A stretch of 64,000 bases of DNA. Source: Ornithinimicrobium cryptoxanthini (GTDB lineage: Bacteria; Actinomycetota; Actinomycetes; Actinomycetales; Dermatophilaceae). Below the pieces are notes generated by a model, which saw nothing but the letters and a program-made list of their open reading frames with translations, was not told the DNA's origin and did no database searches. Shown piece after piece: positions 1 to 8,370 of the stretch. The position numbers and the translations under genes are program-made. Within the stretch, counting starts at the first letter, position 1. The number at the start of each line of letters is the position of its first letter. The stretch is taken from the NCBI RefSeq assembly GCF_023923205.1, contig NZ_CP099490.1:1054001-1118000 (forward strand). Reading direction: 5' to 3'.

Positions 1-36
1 GGCTTGTGGGATGGCCGCTCTTCCTAACGTGCTCGT

Positions 37-1041
37 ATGGCGGAGCAGGATCGGTTGGCCGCGCTGCTCGAGCGAGCGACCCGGGAGCGACGTGGTGGTG
101 AAGATGACAGGTCGCAGCAGGATGAGACGGGCGACGGGTCGTGGGAGGACGGCTCGCTGGACCTCGACCGCGAGAGCGAGCGTGGTGGGGAGCCCTTGGT
201 GCGCGGCGGCGAGTGGCTGCCGTCCGAGCCCGCGACGGGCCGCCATCGTGACGGGGACGATGGCCCACGGGTGCTCACCGTGCCCGCGTCGCTCCGGTCG
301 GTGGACGTCCGCGTCCGGCCTGGGGCGGTCGTGGCGGTCATCGTCGTGGTGCTCTTGGTCGGGGCCATCTTCGGCGTGCGGTGGTGGTGGGCGGAGCGGA
401 CGAGTCAGCCTGTGCCGATCGCACCTGCGGCCACTACCTCGGGCCCCGCTGGACCGCTCGCGGAGGGTGCTGCGCAGCCACTGACTCACGAGGCGCTGGA
501 GGCACCCGCGCTGGGGGCGACCGGCACACCGGGTGCAGGTGGAGCGCAGGCGACCACCGCCGAGCCGCAGTCCCTCCTCGTCCACGTCGACGGCGCGGTG
601 CGGGCGCCAGGGGTCGTGCAGGTCGAGGTCGGTGCGCGCGTGCAGGACGCCGTCGACGCTGCGGGAGGGTTCACGGCCGAGGCCGACACCACCCGGTTGA
701 ACCTCGCCCGGCCGGTGGGCGACGGCGAGCGGCTGTGGGTGCCGCGTCCGGGGGAGGACGTGCCCGATCTGGTCGAGTCGGATCCCGGTGGGCCACCCGG
801 CCAGCCACCAGCAGGCGGAGCGGGAGGAGGCTCAGGAGCGGGCGGTGGCGTGCAGGTCAACCTCAACAGCGCGGACCAGGCGGCGCTGGAGGAGCTGCCC
901 GGTGTCGGGCCTGTGACTGCCGCAGCCATCATCCAGTGGCGCACGGAGCACGGCCGGTTCAGCACCACCGATGAGCTGCTCGAGGTCAGTGGGATCGGTG
1001 AGGCCACGCTCGACAAGCTCCTGCCGCACATCAGCCTCTGA
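37..1041 (+). CDS. comEA: ComEA-like DNA-binding competence protein
   Basis: Membrane-anchored double-stranded-DNA receptor of the natural-transformation machinery, by family. A long charged cytoplasmic N-terminus (1-95) is followed by one membrane helix (about 97-117). A Pro/Ala/Gly linker, an SLBB-type domain (about 180-240, LLVHVDGAVRAPGVVQV) and paired helix-hairpin-helix motifs (272-334, LPGVGPVTAAAI and VSGIGEATLDKL) complete it. The 334-residue length and domain order fit actinobacterial ComEA. The stop overlaps the start of comEC by one base (TGATG), so the two genes form a translationally coupled operon. The DNA-binding end looks intact, in contrast to the partner comEC. Confidence 0.93.
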   Translation: MAEQDRLAALLERATRERRGGEDDRSQQDETGDGSWEDGSLDLDRESERGGEPLVRGGEWLPSEPATGRHRDGDDGPRVLTVPASLRSVDVRVRPGAVVAVIVVVLLVGAIFGVRWWWAERTSQPVPIAPAATTSGPAGPLAEGAAQPLTHEALEAPALGATGTPGAGGAQATTAEPQSLLVHVDGAVRAPGVVQVEVGARVQDAVDAAGGFTAEADTTRLNLARPVGDGERLWVPRPGEDVPDLVESDPGGPPGQPPAGGAGGGSGAGGGVQVNLNSADQAALEELPGVGPVTAAAIIQWRTEHGRFSTTDELLEVSGIGEATLDKLLPHISL

Positions 1042-3041
1042 TGGGCGACACGACGGCCGTCCGGGGCCAGCCGACCACGCCTCCCGGGGGACAGCCGAGC
1101 CCACCGGATGAGGACCAGGCGAGTCCGCCCACGTTCGACCTGCGGCTGCTGTGCCCGGCGCTCATCGCGTGGGCGACGATGGTCGTGCTCGTCGTCCATG
1201 ACGCCCGCACTCAGTTAACGGCTGGGCTGGTCGCCCTGGCGGCTGCCGGGCTGGTGGTCCGGTTCCGGTCCAGAGGCCGCCTCCTGCGCTGGCACCACCT
1301 CGGCGGCCTCACCGCGCTCAGCTGCGCCGCCACAGCCCTCGTCCTGATCGCGGGTGCAGCCCACCGGGCCTCCGACGAGGTCGGACCCGTGGCCGACCTG
1401 GCGCAGGAACGGGCCGTCGTCACCGTGACCGGCACGGTGCTGACCGAGCCGCGACTGGTGACCCGCGGGGACGAGCGACCGGACCTGGTCATCTTCGAGC
1501 TGCGCATCCGGCAGATCGAGGCCCGGGGCGAGGTGAGCCGGGTCAGCACGCCGGTCGTGGTCTTCGCCGATGACACCTGGCAGGACGTCTCGTGGCGCAG
1601 CACCGTGACGACCCGCGCCCGCCTCGGCCCACCCGACGAGGGGGACTCGGTCGTGGGTGTCCTCACCCCTCTCGACCCGCCCGGTGCGAGTTCACGACAA
1701 GGGCTCGTCCTGTCCGGCACCGAGCACGTCCGTGAGCGTCTGCGGCAGTCCGTGCACCCCCTGCCCGTCGACGCCCGTGCCCTGATCCCCGGGTTGGTGA
1801 TCGGCGACACCTCGCTCACCCCGATGGACCTGAAGGACGCGATGCTCGCCACCGGCATGTCACACCTGAGCGCCGTCAGTGGTTCCAACGTCGCGATCGT
1901 GCTGGGGGCCGCCGTGCTGCTCTGCGGTTGGTGCGGCGTGCCCCGTCGTTGGCGACCCCTGATCGCTCTGCTGTCCCTCGTGGGGTTCGTGCTGCTGTGC
2001 CGCCCCGAGCCGAGCGTGCTGCGGGCCGGCGCGATGGGAGTCGTCGGGCTGATCGCACTGAGCTCCTCCCGTCGTGCGGCCAGCCTGCCGGCCCTGACGG
2101 TCGCGGTCCTCGCGACAGGTCCCTGGCTGCGCTGGCAGGCCGGTCGTCACCCGCGAGTCGCGTGGTCCCTGCTGCTGGTCGGCCTCGCGTTGCTGTGGCC
2201 GACGCCCGGGCGGCACGGTTGGCCCCCGCAGCACTGGGTGGTCGCTGGTTGTGATGTGGGGCAGGGGGACTCGTTCCTCGTGCCGACCGGCCCGGGGCGG
2301 GTGGTGGTGATCGACACCGGCCCGGATCCGGGTCTGCTCGGGGCGTGCCTCGACCTGCTCGGGGTCCGTCAGGTCGATGCCCTGGTGCTGACCCACTTCC
2401 ACGCCGACCACGTGGGTGGCCTCGACGCGGTCCTGGGGCAGGTCCCGGTCGCGGCCGCCTATGTCACTCCGGTGCGCGACCCGCCAGCTGATGCCGAGCG
2501 GGTGCTGGCCAGTCTGCAGGCCGAGAACATCCCGACGTATGCCGTCACCTCCGGCGACCAGCTCGTCTGGGGCGACGCCGGTCGGGTCAGGGCGCAGGTG
2601 GTCTGGCCGCCCAGCCGTCCGTCCATCAGCCCCGGGGGAGGTGCACCGACCCCTGGCGGCCGTGAGCCTGATCTCGGGCGGGGGGCCAACAACGGCAGCG
2701 TGGTCCTGGACCTGACGGTCGACGGGGTCCGCATGCTGTTCACCGGCGACATCGAGCCGGAGGCGGCTCGCGGCGTCCGGAGGGCCGTCGCGGGTGAGCG
2801 CTTCGACGTCCTGAAGGTGGCCCACCACGGCAGCGCAGCCCAGGACGACGGCCTGGTCACCGGTGTCGGTGCCACCGTCGCCCTGATCGGGGTGGGCGAG
2901 GACAACACCTTTGGCCACCCGAGCCGCACGGCCCTGTCCCTGCTGGCCGAGACCGGCACAGTGGTGCTGCGCACCGACCTGGACGGGACCTATGCCGTGG
3001 TGCTGGACGAGGGCCAGCTGGCGGTGAGCGCACGCCGATAG
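1041..3041 (+). CDS. comEC: ComEC/Rec2-type DNA uptake protein with shortened channel domain
   Basis: ComEC forms the inner-membrane channel for transforming DNA and carries a metallo-beta-lactamase-like nuclease domain. Visible here: N-terminal helices and an OB-like DUF4131 region (about 40-215), the start of the competence domain (about 250-350, with LLATGMSHLSAVSGSN-like core), and a full C-terminal MBL domain with HFHADH near 452-457 and downstream TGD and AHHGS motifs. The competence domain jumps from SLPALTVAVLATGPW straight to the last hydrophobic segment before the MBL domain. About 150 residues of membrane helices present in relatives are missing. At 666 residues it is shorter than the usual roughly 750-850. 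The reading frame stays open, so this is an in-frame loss or an assembly artefact. Confidence 0.88.
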   Translation: MGDTTAVRGQPTTPPGGQPSPPDEDQASPPTFDLRLLCPALIAWATMVVLVVHDARTQLTAGLVALAAAGLVVRFRSRGRLLRWHHLGGLTALSCAATALVLIAGAAHRASDEVGPVADLAQERAVVTVTGTVLTEPRLVTRGDERPDLVIFELRIRQIEARGEVSRVSTPVVVFADDTWQDVSWRSTVTTRARLGPPDEGDSVVGVLTPLDPPGASSRQGLVLSGTEHVRERLRQSVHPLPVDARALIPGLVIGDTSLTPMDLKDAMLATGMSHLSAVSGSNVAIVLGAAVLLCGWCGVPRRWRPLIALLSLVGFVLLCRPEPSVLRAGAMGVVGLIALSSSRRAASLPALTVAVLATGPWLRWQAGRHPRVAWSLLLVGLALLWPTPGRHGWPPQHWVVAGCDVGQGDSFLVPTGPGRVVVIDTGPDPGLLGACLDLLGVRQVDALVLTHFHADHVGGLDAVLGQVPVAAAYVTPVRDPPADAERVLASLQAENIPTYAVTSGDQLVWGDAGRVRAQVVWPPSRPSISPGGGAPTPGGREPDLGRGANNGSVVLDLTVDGVRMLFTGDIEPEAARGVRRAVAGERFDVLKVAHHGSAAQDDGLVTGVGATVALIGVGEDNTFGHPSRTALSLLAETGTVVLRTDLDGTYAVVLDEGQLAVSARR

Positions 3042-3065
3042 CGCGGCCAGGCTGAGTCCGCCCGG

Positions 3066-3932
3066 CTAGGACGGCAGACAGTCCTCGACCAACCTGGGCA
3101 GCACGTCCTGCAACAGGCCGTCGATGCGCAGCGTGACCCACTCATCGCCTCGGGTGGGCCACCGGGTGACGACCGCGACCGGGATGCCCAGGGCGTGGGC
3201 GCGCTTGACGAACCGGAGCCCGCTCATCACCTGCAGCGACGAGCCGAGCACCAACAACGCGTCCGCGGCCTCGACGGCGCGGTAGGCCTGCTCGACCAGC
3301 GGCTTGGCCACGGACCCGCCGAAGAAGACGACGTCGGGTTTGAGCAGGTCCGAGCCGCAGGTGACGCAGCGCGCGAGCCGGAAGTCGGCGAAGTCCTGGG
3401 CAGCCAGCACGATGTCACCGTCGGGGCGGATCTCGTCGCTGTCCGCGCTGAAGCCAGGGTTGGCCTCCGCGATCCACCGATGCACCTCACCGCGCTCGAA
3501 CCGCTCCTCGCAGTTCAGGCAGACGATGTCAGTGAGGTTGCCGTGCAGCTCGATGACGTCGGTCGACCCGGCGGCCTGGTGCAGACCGTCCACGTTCTGG
3601 GTGATCAGCTCCTCGAGGCAACCCGCCTGCTGCAGAGCGGCAACCGCCCGGTGCGCGTCGTTGGGCCCGGCGGACCGAAACCTGGCCCACCCCACATAGC
3701 TGCGTGCCCAGTAGCGGCGACGGTTCTCCGCCGACGCCAGGAACTCGGCATACTGCATCGGTTGCACCCGGCGGGAGCCGTCCGGTCCCCGATAGTCCGG
3801 GATGCCGGAGGCGGTCGACATGCCGGCGCCGGTCAGGGCGGTGACACCGCCGGCGGCCACCAGGTCGCGCAACGACCGATAGGCGCTCTCGTCCACCGGG
3901 TTCGGTGGAGGCAGCAGGATCGGTGAGGTCAC
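3066..3932 (-). CDS. Sir2-family NAD-dependent protein deacylase (sirtuin)
   Basis: Removes acyl groups from lysines using NAD, releasing nicotinamide and O-acyl-ADP-ribose (family knowledge). The NAD-binding motif GAGMSTASGIPDYRG lies near residues 35-49, TQNVDGLHQAAG and the catalytic ELHGN follow, and two Cys pairs (CLNC and CVTC) form the structural zinc site. The GTG at 3932 (VTSPILLPP) is preferred because it lies just after the LysR stop; an upstream ATG at 4034 would overlap LysR deeply and add an atypical leader. It probably belongs to a transcript with LysR. A macro-domain gene, whose family hydrolyses the sirtuin product, lies about 35 kb away in this window. Confidence 0.9.
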   Translation of the reverse strand: MTSPILLPPPNPVDESAYRSLRDLVAAGGVTALTGAGMSTASGIPDYRGPDGSRRVQPMQYAEFLASAENRRRYWARSYVGWARFRSAGPNDAHRAVAALQQAGCLEELITQNVDGLHQAAGSTDVIELHGNLTDIVCLNCEERFERGEVHRWIAEANPGFSADSDEIRPDGDIVLAAQDFADFRLARCVTCGSDLLKPDVVFFGGSVAKPLVEQAYRAVEAADALLVLGSSLQVMSGLRFVKRAHALGIPVAVVTRWPTRGDEWVTLRIDGLLQDVLPRLVEDCLPS

Positions 3933-3942
3933 GAGCGGGGTC

Positions 3943-4884
3943 TCAGGAGCCAAGGCTGGCCACGGGCTCGGCCAGGTCGAGTTCTCGGGCACTGACGCAC
4001 AAGGCGTCGAGCGTGGCCCGCACTGCCGGGACACGCAACAGGTCTGAGGTGGTCACCACCTGCACCGAGCGGCTCGAGCGTGGCTCGAGCGGCAGTGCGC
4101 GCACTCCCGGGTGGGACACGGAGGCCAGGATCATGCGCGGGACCAGCGCGACTCCGAGGCCAGCGGCAACCAGGCCGAGGACGGCGACGTAGTCCTCGGT
4201 CTCGAAGGCGACCTCGGGCTGGAAGCCAGCCTTGTCGCTGAGGCTGAGCAGGTGGCCGCGACAGCGTGGGCAGCCCGCGATCCACTGCTCGTGCTCCAGT
4301 TCGGTGAGGGCGACGACGTCCTGCCCGGCGAGCGGGTGGTCGGCCGGCAGCACGACCGTGACCGGGTCGGTCAGCAGGTCGATGACCTCCAGGCCCTCGA
4401 GGTCGTCCTCGCCCCGGCCGGCGTCGGTGCCGTCATAGGTGAAGGCGACGGCGAGGTCGCACAGGCCGGCTCGCAGCGCAGCCAGGGACTCGGGCGGCTC
4501 GGCCTCGGAGAACTTCACGGTGACCCCCGGGTGGGCCGCCTTGACGCTGGCCAGGGCCTTGGGGACCAGGGTCGCCGACGAGGACGGGAAGGCCATGAGT
4601 CGCACGCGGCCGCTCTGCAGCCCGGCGATGGCCGCGACCTCGGCCTCGGCGTTGTCCAGCGCGGCAAGCACCTGCACCGCGTGGCGGGCGAGCACCTCGC
4701 CGGCCTCGGTGAGGCGGACCGTGCGGCCGTGGCGCTCGACGAGCACGGTTCCGGTGCGCTGCTCCAGGCGACGCACCATCTGGGAGACCGCGGGCTGGGT
4801 GTAGCCCAGCGACCGCGCGGCGGAGGTGAAACTCCCCTCGGCCGCGATGGCCCGCATGACACGCAAGCCAGCTACATCAAACAT
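3943..4884 (-). CDS. LysR-family transcriptional regulator
   Basis: The 313-residue protein has the N-terminal LTTR winged helix (MRAIAAEGSFTSAARSLGYTQPAVSQMVRRLE, split over about residues 9-40) and a two-lobe effector-binding domain (about 90-295), the usual LTTR length. The effector is unknown. It is followed 10 bases downstream by the sirtuin gene on the same strand. An ATAA-N7-TTAT inverted repeat sits just upstream of the start and could be an autoregulatory site. The upstream same-strand neighbour is a small proline-rich protein gene. Confidence 0.9.
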   Translation of the reverse strand: MFDVAGLRVMRAIAAEGSFTSAARSLGYTQPAVSQMVRRLEQRTGTVLVERHGRTVRLTEAGEVLARHAVQVLAALDNAEAEVAAIAGLQSGRVRLMAFPSSSATLVPKALASVKAAHPGVTVKFSEAEPPESLAALRAGLCDLAVAFTYDGTDAGRGEDDLEGLEVIDLLTDPVTVVLPADHPLAGQDVVALTELEHEQWIAGCPRCRGHLLSLSDKAGFQPEVAFETEDYVAVLGLVAAGLGVALVPRMILASVSHPGVRALPLEPRSSRSVQVVTTSDLLRVPAVRATLDALCVSARELDLAEPVASLGS

Positions 4885-4894
4885 GTGGCTAACG

Positions 4895-4909
4895 ATAACC
4901 GAGACTTAT
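4895..4909. promoter_or_regulatory. Candidate LysR-type operator (ATAA-N7-TTAT)
   Basis: A short A/T-rich inverted repeat in otherwise GC-rich DNA begins 11 bases upstream of the LysR start codon. The shape fits the T-N11-A class of LTTR boxes. Only the symmetry is seen; function is inferred. Confidence 0.35.
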
Positions 4910-4964
4910 GCCGCGCCGTGTCTGGCGTATGCCGCGGGGCAGGTGTGCCAGTGGCGCGGCTGGG

Positions 4965-5399
4965 TCAGAACCCGGGCGGAGGGGGAGGAGGCGGCGGCGG
5001 GGTCGGGCTGCCTCCCGACGGCGGAGGCGACGAGAGGTCACCTGACGAGGGCGGGGCATCATGCTGGCCACCCGGAGGCGGCGGGCTCGCCGCGCCACCT
5101 GGAGGTGGTGGCGTCTGATAGCTCGGCGGGGGAGGCGGTGGGCTCGTCTGCAGCGGCAGGTCGCGCAGACGCCCCTCGCCGTCCAGTGCTTGCAGCGCCT
5201 CGCGCACGCGGGCGAACTCGGCCGCGTCCACGGGCTGACCGTGCTGCTCGCGCCAGGTCAGCAGGCCGTAGTCGCGAAGCAGATGCTCGGCATTTCCACC
5301 GCCGGCACCGCTCCAATTGCTTGAGGCCTGCGTGATCGCGGTGTCCGCCTTGGCCGCGAGATCAGTTGCCGCGGCCTTGGCCTTGTCCAGGAATCCCAT
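4965..5399 (-). CDS. Small protein with amphipathic N-terminus and proline-rich tail
   Basis: Not assignable to a characterised family. The ATG at 5399 gives MGFLDKAKAAATDLAAKAD, a helical start like that of small stress or phage-shock-associated proteins; an ATG four codons earlier is also possible. Residues about 35-80 (HLLRDYGLLTWREQHGQ) form a compact conserved-looking segment. The last 65 residues are almost entirely Pro/Gly/Ser and so likely disordered. It is divergent from the AIM24-like gene. Cytoplasmic location is inferred from the lack of a signal or membrane segment. Confidence 0.7.
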   Translation of the reverse strand: MGFLDKAKAAATDLAAKADTAITQASSNWSGAGGGNAEHLLRDYGLLTWREQHGQPVDAAEFARVREALQALDGEGRLRDLPLQTSPPPPPPSYQTPPPPGGAASPPPPGGQHDAPPSSGDLSSPPPSGGSPTPPPPPPPPPGF

Positions 5400-5494
5400 G
5401 ACTGCGAGCATAGCCAGGCATGGACACCTCCGACAGTCCGTCGGGGGACTGAGCGCCGACCTGTGGGGGGTCGGCCACGACGAGGGAGCACTGC

Positions 5495-6223
5495 ATGGCG
5501 ATTCATGGGAAGTTGTTCAACGAGCACGCGGAGAACCAGTCGACGGACCCGTTCGTCCAGCAGAACAAGAAGCTGTTGAAGGTCTCCATGGCCTACGGCC
5601 CGGTGTGGGCCAAGACCGGATCGATGGTCGCCTACCAGGGCAGCATCAGCTTCAAGAACCGCGGCTCGGGCGGCCTGAACAAGATGTTGAAGTCGGCCGT
5701 GACCGGCGAGGGCGTCGACATGATGGAGTGCACCGGGGAGGGGGAGCTCTTTCTCGGGCAGGACGCCGCCGACATCCAGGTGTTCTATCTCGAGAACGAC
5801 ACGATCTCGGTCAACGGCAACAGCGTGCTCGCCTTCTCCGCGTCGATCGAGTGGGACATCCACCGCGTCCAGGCCCGCGGCGGCATGATGGCAGGCGGCC
5901 TCTACAACGTCTCACTGCGGGGCACCGGCTATGTGGCAGTCACCACGCACGGGGAGCCGGTCGCGCTCGACGTCGCCAGCGCGCCCACGTTCGGTGACGC
6001 GCAGGCCGTGGTGCTGTGGACCTCCGGGGTCCAGATGGACATCAAGATCGACGCCGGTGGCCTGAAGTCCCTGGTGCGGGGCGGGACGGGCGAGATGGTC
6101 CAGATGGCCTTCCGGGGTCAGGGCTATGTGCTGATCCAGCCGTCGGAGGGGGTCGTCACCGGCGGCCATCAGGAGAGCAGCGGTTCCAAGGGAGGCGGCC
6201 TCCTCGGCAACCTGATGGAGTGA
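5495..6223 (+). CDS. AIM24-family protein
   Basis: A 242-residue protein of the AIM24/TRAP-like beta-sandwich family. It has the typical run of GxGxVF/VLI-like strands (GEGELFLGQD, GTGYVAVTTHG, RGQGYVLIQPS) and a Gly-rich C-terminus (GGGLLGNLME). Bacterial members have no settled biochemical role. A purine-rich ribosome-binding site (GAGGGAGC) precedes the ATG. The gene stands alone between a divergent proline-rich gene and a downstream aminotransferase. Confidence 0.87.
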   Translation: MAIHGKLFNEHAENQSTDPFVQQNKKLLKVSMAYGPVWAKTGSMVAYQGSISFKNRGSGGLNKMLKSAVTGEGVDMMECTGEGELFLGQDAADIQVFYLENDTISVNGNSVLAFSASIEWDIHRVQARGGMMAGGLYNVSLRGTGYVAVTTHGEPVALDVASAPTFGDAQAVVLWTSGVQMDIKIDAGGLKSLVRGGTGEMVQMAFRGQGYVLIQPSEGVVTGGHQESSGSKGGGLLGNLME

Positions 6224-6298
6224 GACATCACTAGAAGTTATTCAAACAGCGTCAAGTATGGCGTTGTGTAACTCGGTATGGTCCGTCACAGTGGGAGG

Positions 6299-7360
6299 AT
6301 GACGACTGTGACGGACCGCCTCGACATCGTGGAGTCGGCGGCCGAGCTCTGGGCGCCGGTGCCTGGCTATCTCAATGCGGCCACCCTCGGGCTGCCACCG
6401 CGGGCCGTGATCGAGGCCATGCAACAGGCACTGGTGAGCTGGCAGGCGGGGGAGGGCTGTCCGGTCGCCTATGGCGAGGCGGCAGAGCGCGCGCGTGCCC
6501 AGTATGCCGACCTGGTCTGCGTGCCAGCCAGTGCCGTGGCGATCGGGTCGCAGACCTCCGTCCATGTCGGCACGGTTGCCACGTCCCTGCCCGACGGGGC
6601 TGAGGTCCTATGTGTGACAGGCGAGTTCACCTCCATGCTCTTCCCCTTCCTGGCGCAGCAGCCGCGGATCACCGTGCGCCAGGTCCCGCTCGCGGAGTTG
6701 GCGGGAGCGGTCCGCCCATCGACCGACCTGGTGGCCTTCAGCCTGGCGCAGTCCAGCACCGGCGAGCTGGCCGACGTCACCTCCATCACGGAGTCGGCCG
6801 CGCGGCACGGTGCGCTGACGTTGTGCGACGTCACCCAGGCGGCGGGGTGGTTGCCCGTCAGTGCCGCCGACTTCGACCTGACGGTGTGCTCGGCCTACAA
6901 GTGGCTCTGCGAGCCGCGGGGCACGTCCTATCTCACGGTCCGGCCGGAGGTGGCCGCGCGGTTCACGCCCAACAATGCGGGTTGGTATGCCGGGCAGTCG
7001 GTCTGGGACTCCTGCTACGGCCCCGAGATGGCCCTGGCGCCTGATGCTCGACGCTTTGATGTCTCCCCGGCCTGGCTGTGCTGGGTCGGCGCCGCGGCGG
7101 CAGGTGAGGTCTTTGCCGGGCTGGACATTGCCACCGTCCGTGACCATGACATCCGACTCGCTAATGCACTTCGGGACAGGCTCGGTGAGGAGCCCTGCGC
7201 GAGGCCCGTCGTCACCCTCGATGATGCGGACGGCTCACGCGCGGCACGCCTCGAGGCCGCCGGCGTTCGCTGCGCCAGCCGTGCGGGCCGGGTGCGTCTC
7301 GCCTTCCACGTCTGGAACACCGACGCTGACGTCGATCTCGTCGCGTCCGCACTGACCTGA
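6299..7360 (+). CDS. Class V aminotransferase / cysteine-desulfurase-fold PLP enzyme
   Basis: A fold-type I PLP enzyme of the SufS/isopenicillin-N-epimerase/EgtE group. The N-terminal YLNAATLGLPPRAVIEAM resembles EgtE-like proteins. The cofactor region has LCDVTQAAGWLPV (Asp holding the pyridine nitrogen) and SAYKWLCEPRG (Schiff-base Lys). About 353 residues is a normal length. The ATG at 6299 directly abuts GGGAGG, so the GTG at 6308, nine bases from that sequence, may be the true start. No ergothioneine (egt) genes lie nearby, so an EgtE function is not supported by context. Confidence 0.82.
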   Translation: MTTVTDRLDIVESAAELWAPVPGYLNAATLGLPPRAVIEAMQQALVSWQAGEGCPVAYGEAAERARAQYADLVCVPASAVAIGSQTSVHVGTVATSLPDGAEVLCVTGEFTSMLFPFLAQQPRITVRQVPLAELAGAVRPSTDLVAFSLAQSSTGELADVTSITESAARHGALTLCDVTQAAGWLPVSAADFDLTVCSAYKWLCEPRGTSYLTVRPEVAARFTPNNAGWYAGQSVWDSCYGPEMALAPDARRFDVSPAWLCWVGAAAAGEVFAGLDIATVRDHDIRLANALRDRLGEEPCARPVVTLDDADGSRAARLEAAGVRCASRAGRVRLAFHVWNTDADVDLVASALT

Positions 7361-7446
7361 TCCGGCCTGCTCGCAGCGCTGGCACGGTGATTTTCGAGTG
7401 TCCTAAGCGTTTTGTTGGGGTATAGGGCATTTACAGTCCGGGTAAA

Positions 7447-8262
7447 GTGCGCCACAATAGCGTGGTGCTGGGGACTCGTGATCCATACACGCTTGCCGTT
7501 GACTTGGTGACGGCCGCCTCGCACGCGCCCGAGGGCATCGAGGAGCGCGTCGGCGCGATCGTGAACCTGCTCCTTCCCGCGCTGGACTGCAGCGTCGGCC
7601 TGCTCGTCCGCGCGGATGCCCCACGCCTCGTGATCCAGGTCATCGGCGGGACCACGGCGGTGAACGCTGGCATGTCCAAGCAGATCCGCAGCCAGCTGTC
7701 CCGGCCGTTGCTCCGGCCGGTGGTGACCGGCAATCTGGCTCCCACCAGTGCCGCTCGCGCCTACGGCGAGGCCGACTGGCAGCAGTCGGCGATCAGAGCG
7801 GAGGCCCTGCAGACCTTGGGCGTCGACCAGTTCGCACACCTGCCGATCTATGGCGGCCCCGGACTGGTGACCTTTGTCTTCGGGCGCAGCGGTGAGGACT
7901 TCACCGACCAGAACCTGGCACTGCTGGCCAGCGTGCAACCTGTGGTTGCCGGCCTCGGCAAGCTCCTCCAGCTGTCTCGGCCCACACCCTCTGCTGTCCT
8001 TGGCATCATCGCGATCGAGGTGGACAGTTGCGACGGGGGAGGGGATCTCCTGAAGCTCACCGACCGGGAGATCGAGGTCCTGCAGCTCCTGGCCCACGGC
8101 CACACTGCCGCGGTGATCGCGCGTGTCGCCGACTGCTCACTGCGGACGGTGCACCGTCACCTGGGCAACATCTACGACAAGCTAGCCGTGGGCGATCGTC
8201 TCAGCGCGGTCAACCGGGCGCAGGCGCTCGGCCTCCTCGCCCCCGAGACTGTCGATGCCTAG
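7447..8262 (+). CDS. LuxR-type HTH transcriptional regulator
   Basis: The C-terminus (about 205-265) is a canonical LuxR/FixJ helix-turn-helix (LTDREIEVLQLLAHGHTAAVIA, then RTVHRHLGNIYDKL). The N-terminal 180 residues look like a GAF-type sensor domain without recognisable ligand residues. The start is a GTG at 7447, with in-frame GTGs at 7462 and 7465 as alternatives; no strong ribosome-binding site discriminates among them. The 86 bases upstream are unusually AT-rich for the window and probably hold the promoter. Confidence 0.85.
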   Translation: MRHNSVVLGTRDPYTLAVDLVTAASHAPEGIEERVGAIVNLLLPALDCSVGLLVRADAPRLVIQVIGGTTAVNAGMSKQIRSQLSRPLLRPVVTGNLAPTSAARAYGEADWQQSAIRAEALQTLGVDQFAHLPIYGGPGLVTFVFGRSGEDFTDQNLALLASVQPVVAGLGKLLQLSRPTPSAVLGIIAIEVDSCDGGGDLLKLTDREIEVLQLLAHGHTAAVIARVADCSLRTVHRHLGNIYDKLAVGDRLSAVNRAQALGLLAPETVDA

Positions 8263-8370
8263 GGGCAGTTCCCCCGGTCAACTCGGGTGGCGCGTGCTCA
8301 GGCGGCGGGATACGTTCGACTCGATCCCTGGCACTGGGTCCGGGGACTCTTCGAGCAAGGAGTAGTGCAC

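Noticed and set aside
6299..7360. Ergothioneine synthase EgtE assignment for the class V aminotransferase
   Set aside because: Similarity of the N-terminus is suggestive, but no egtA-D genes are present in the window; kept as a general PLP enzyme.
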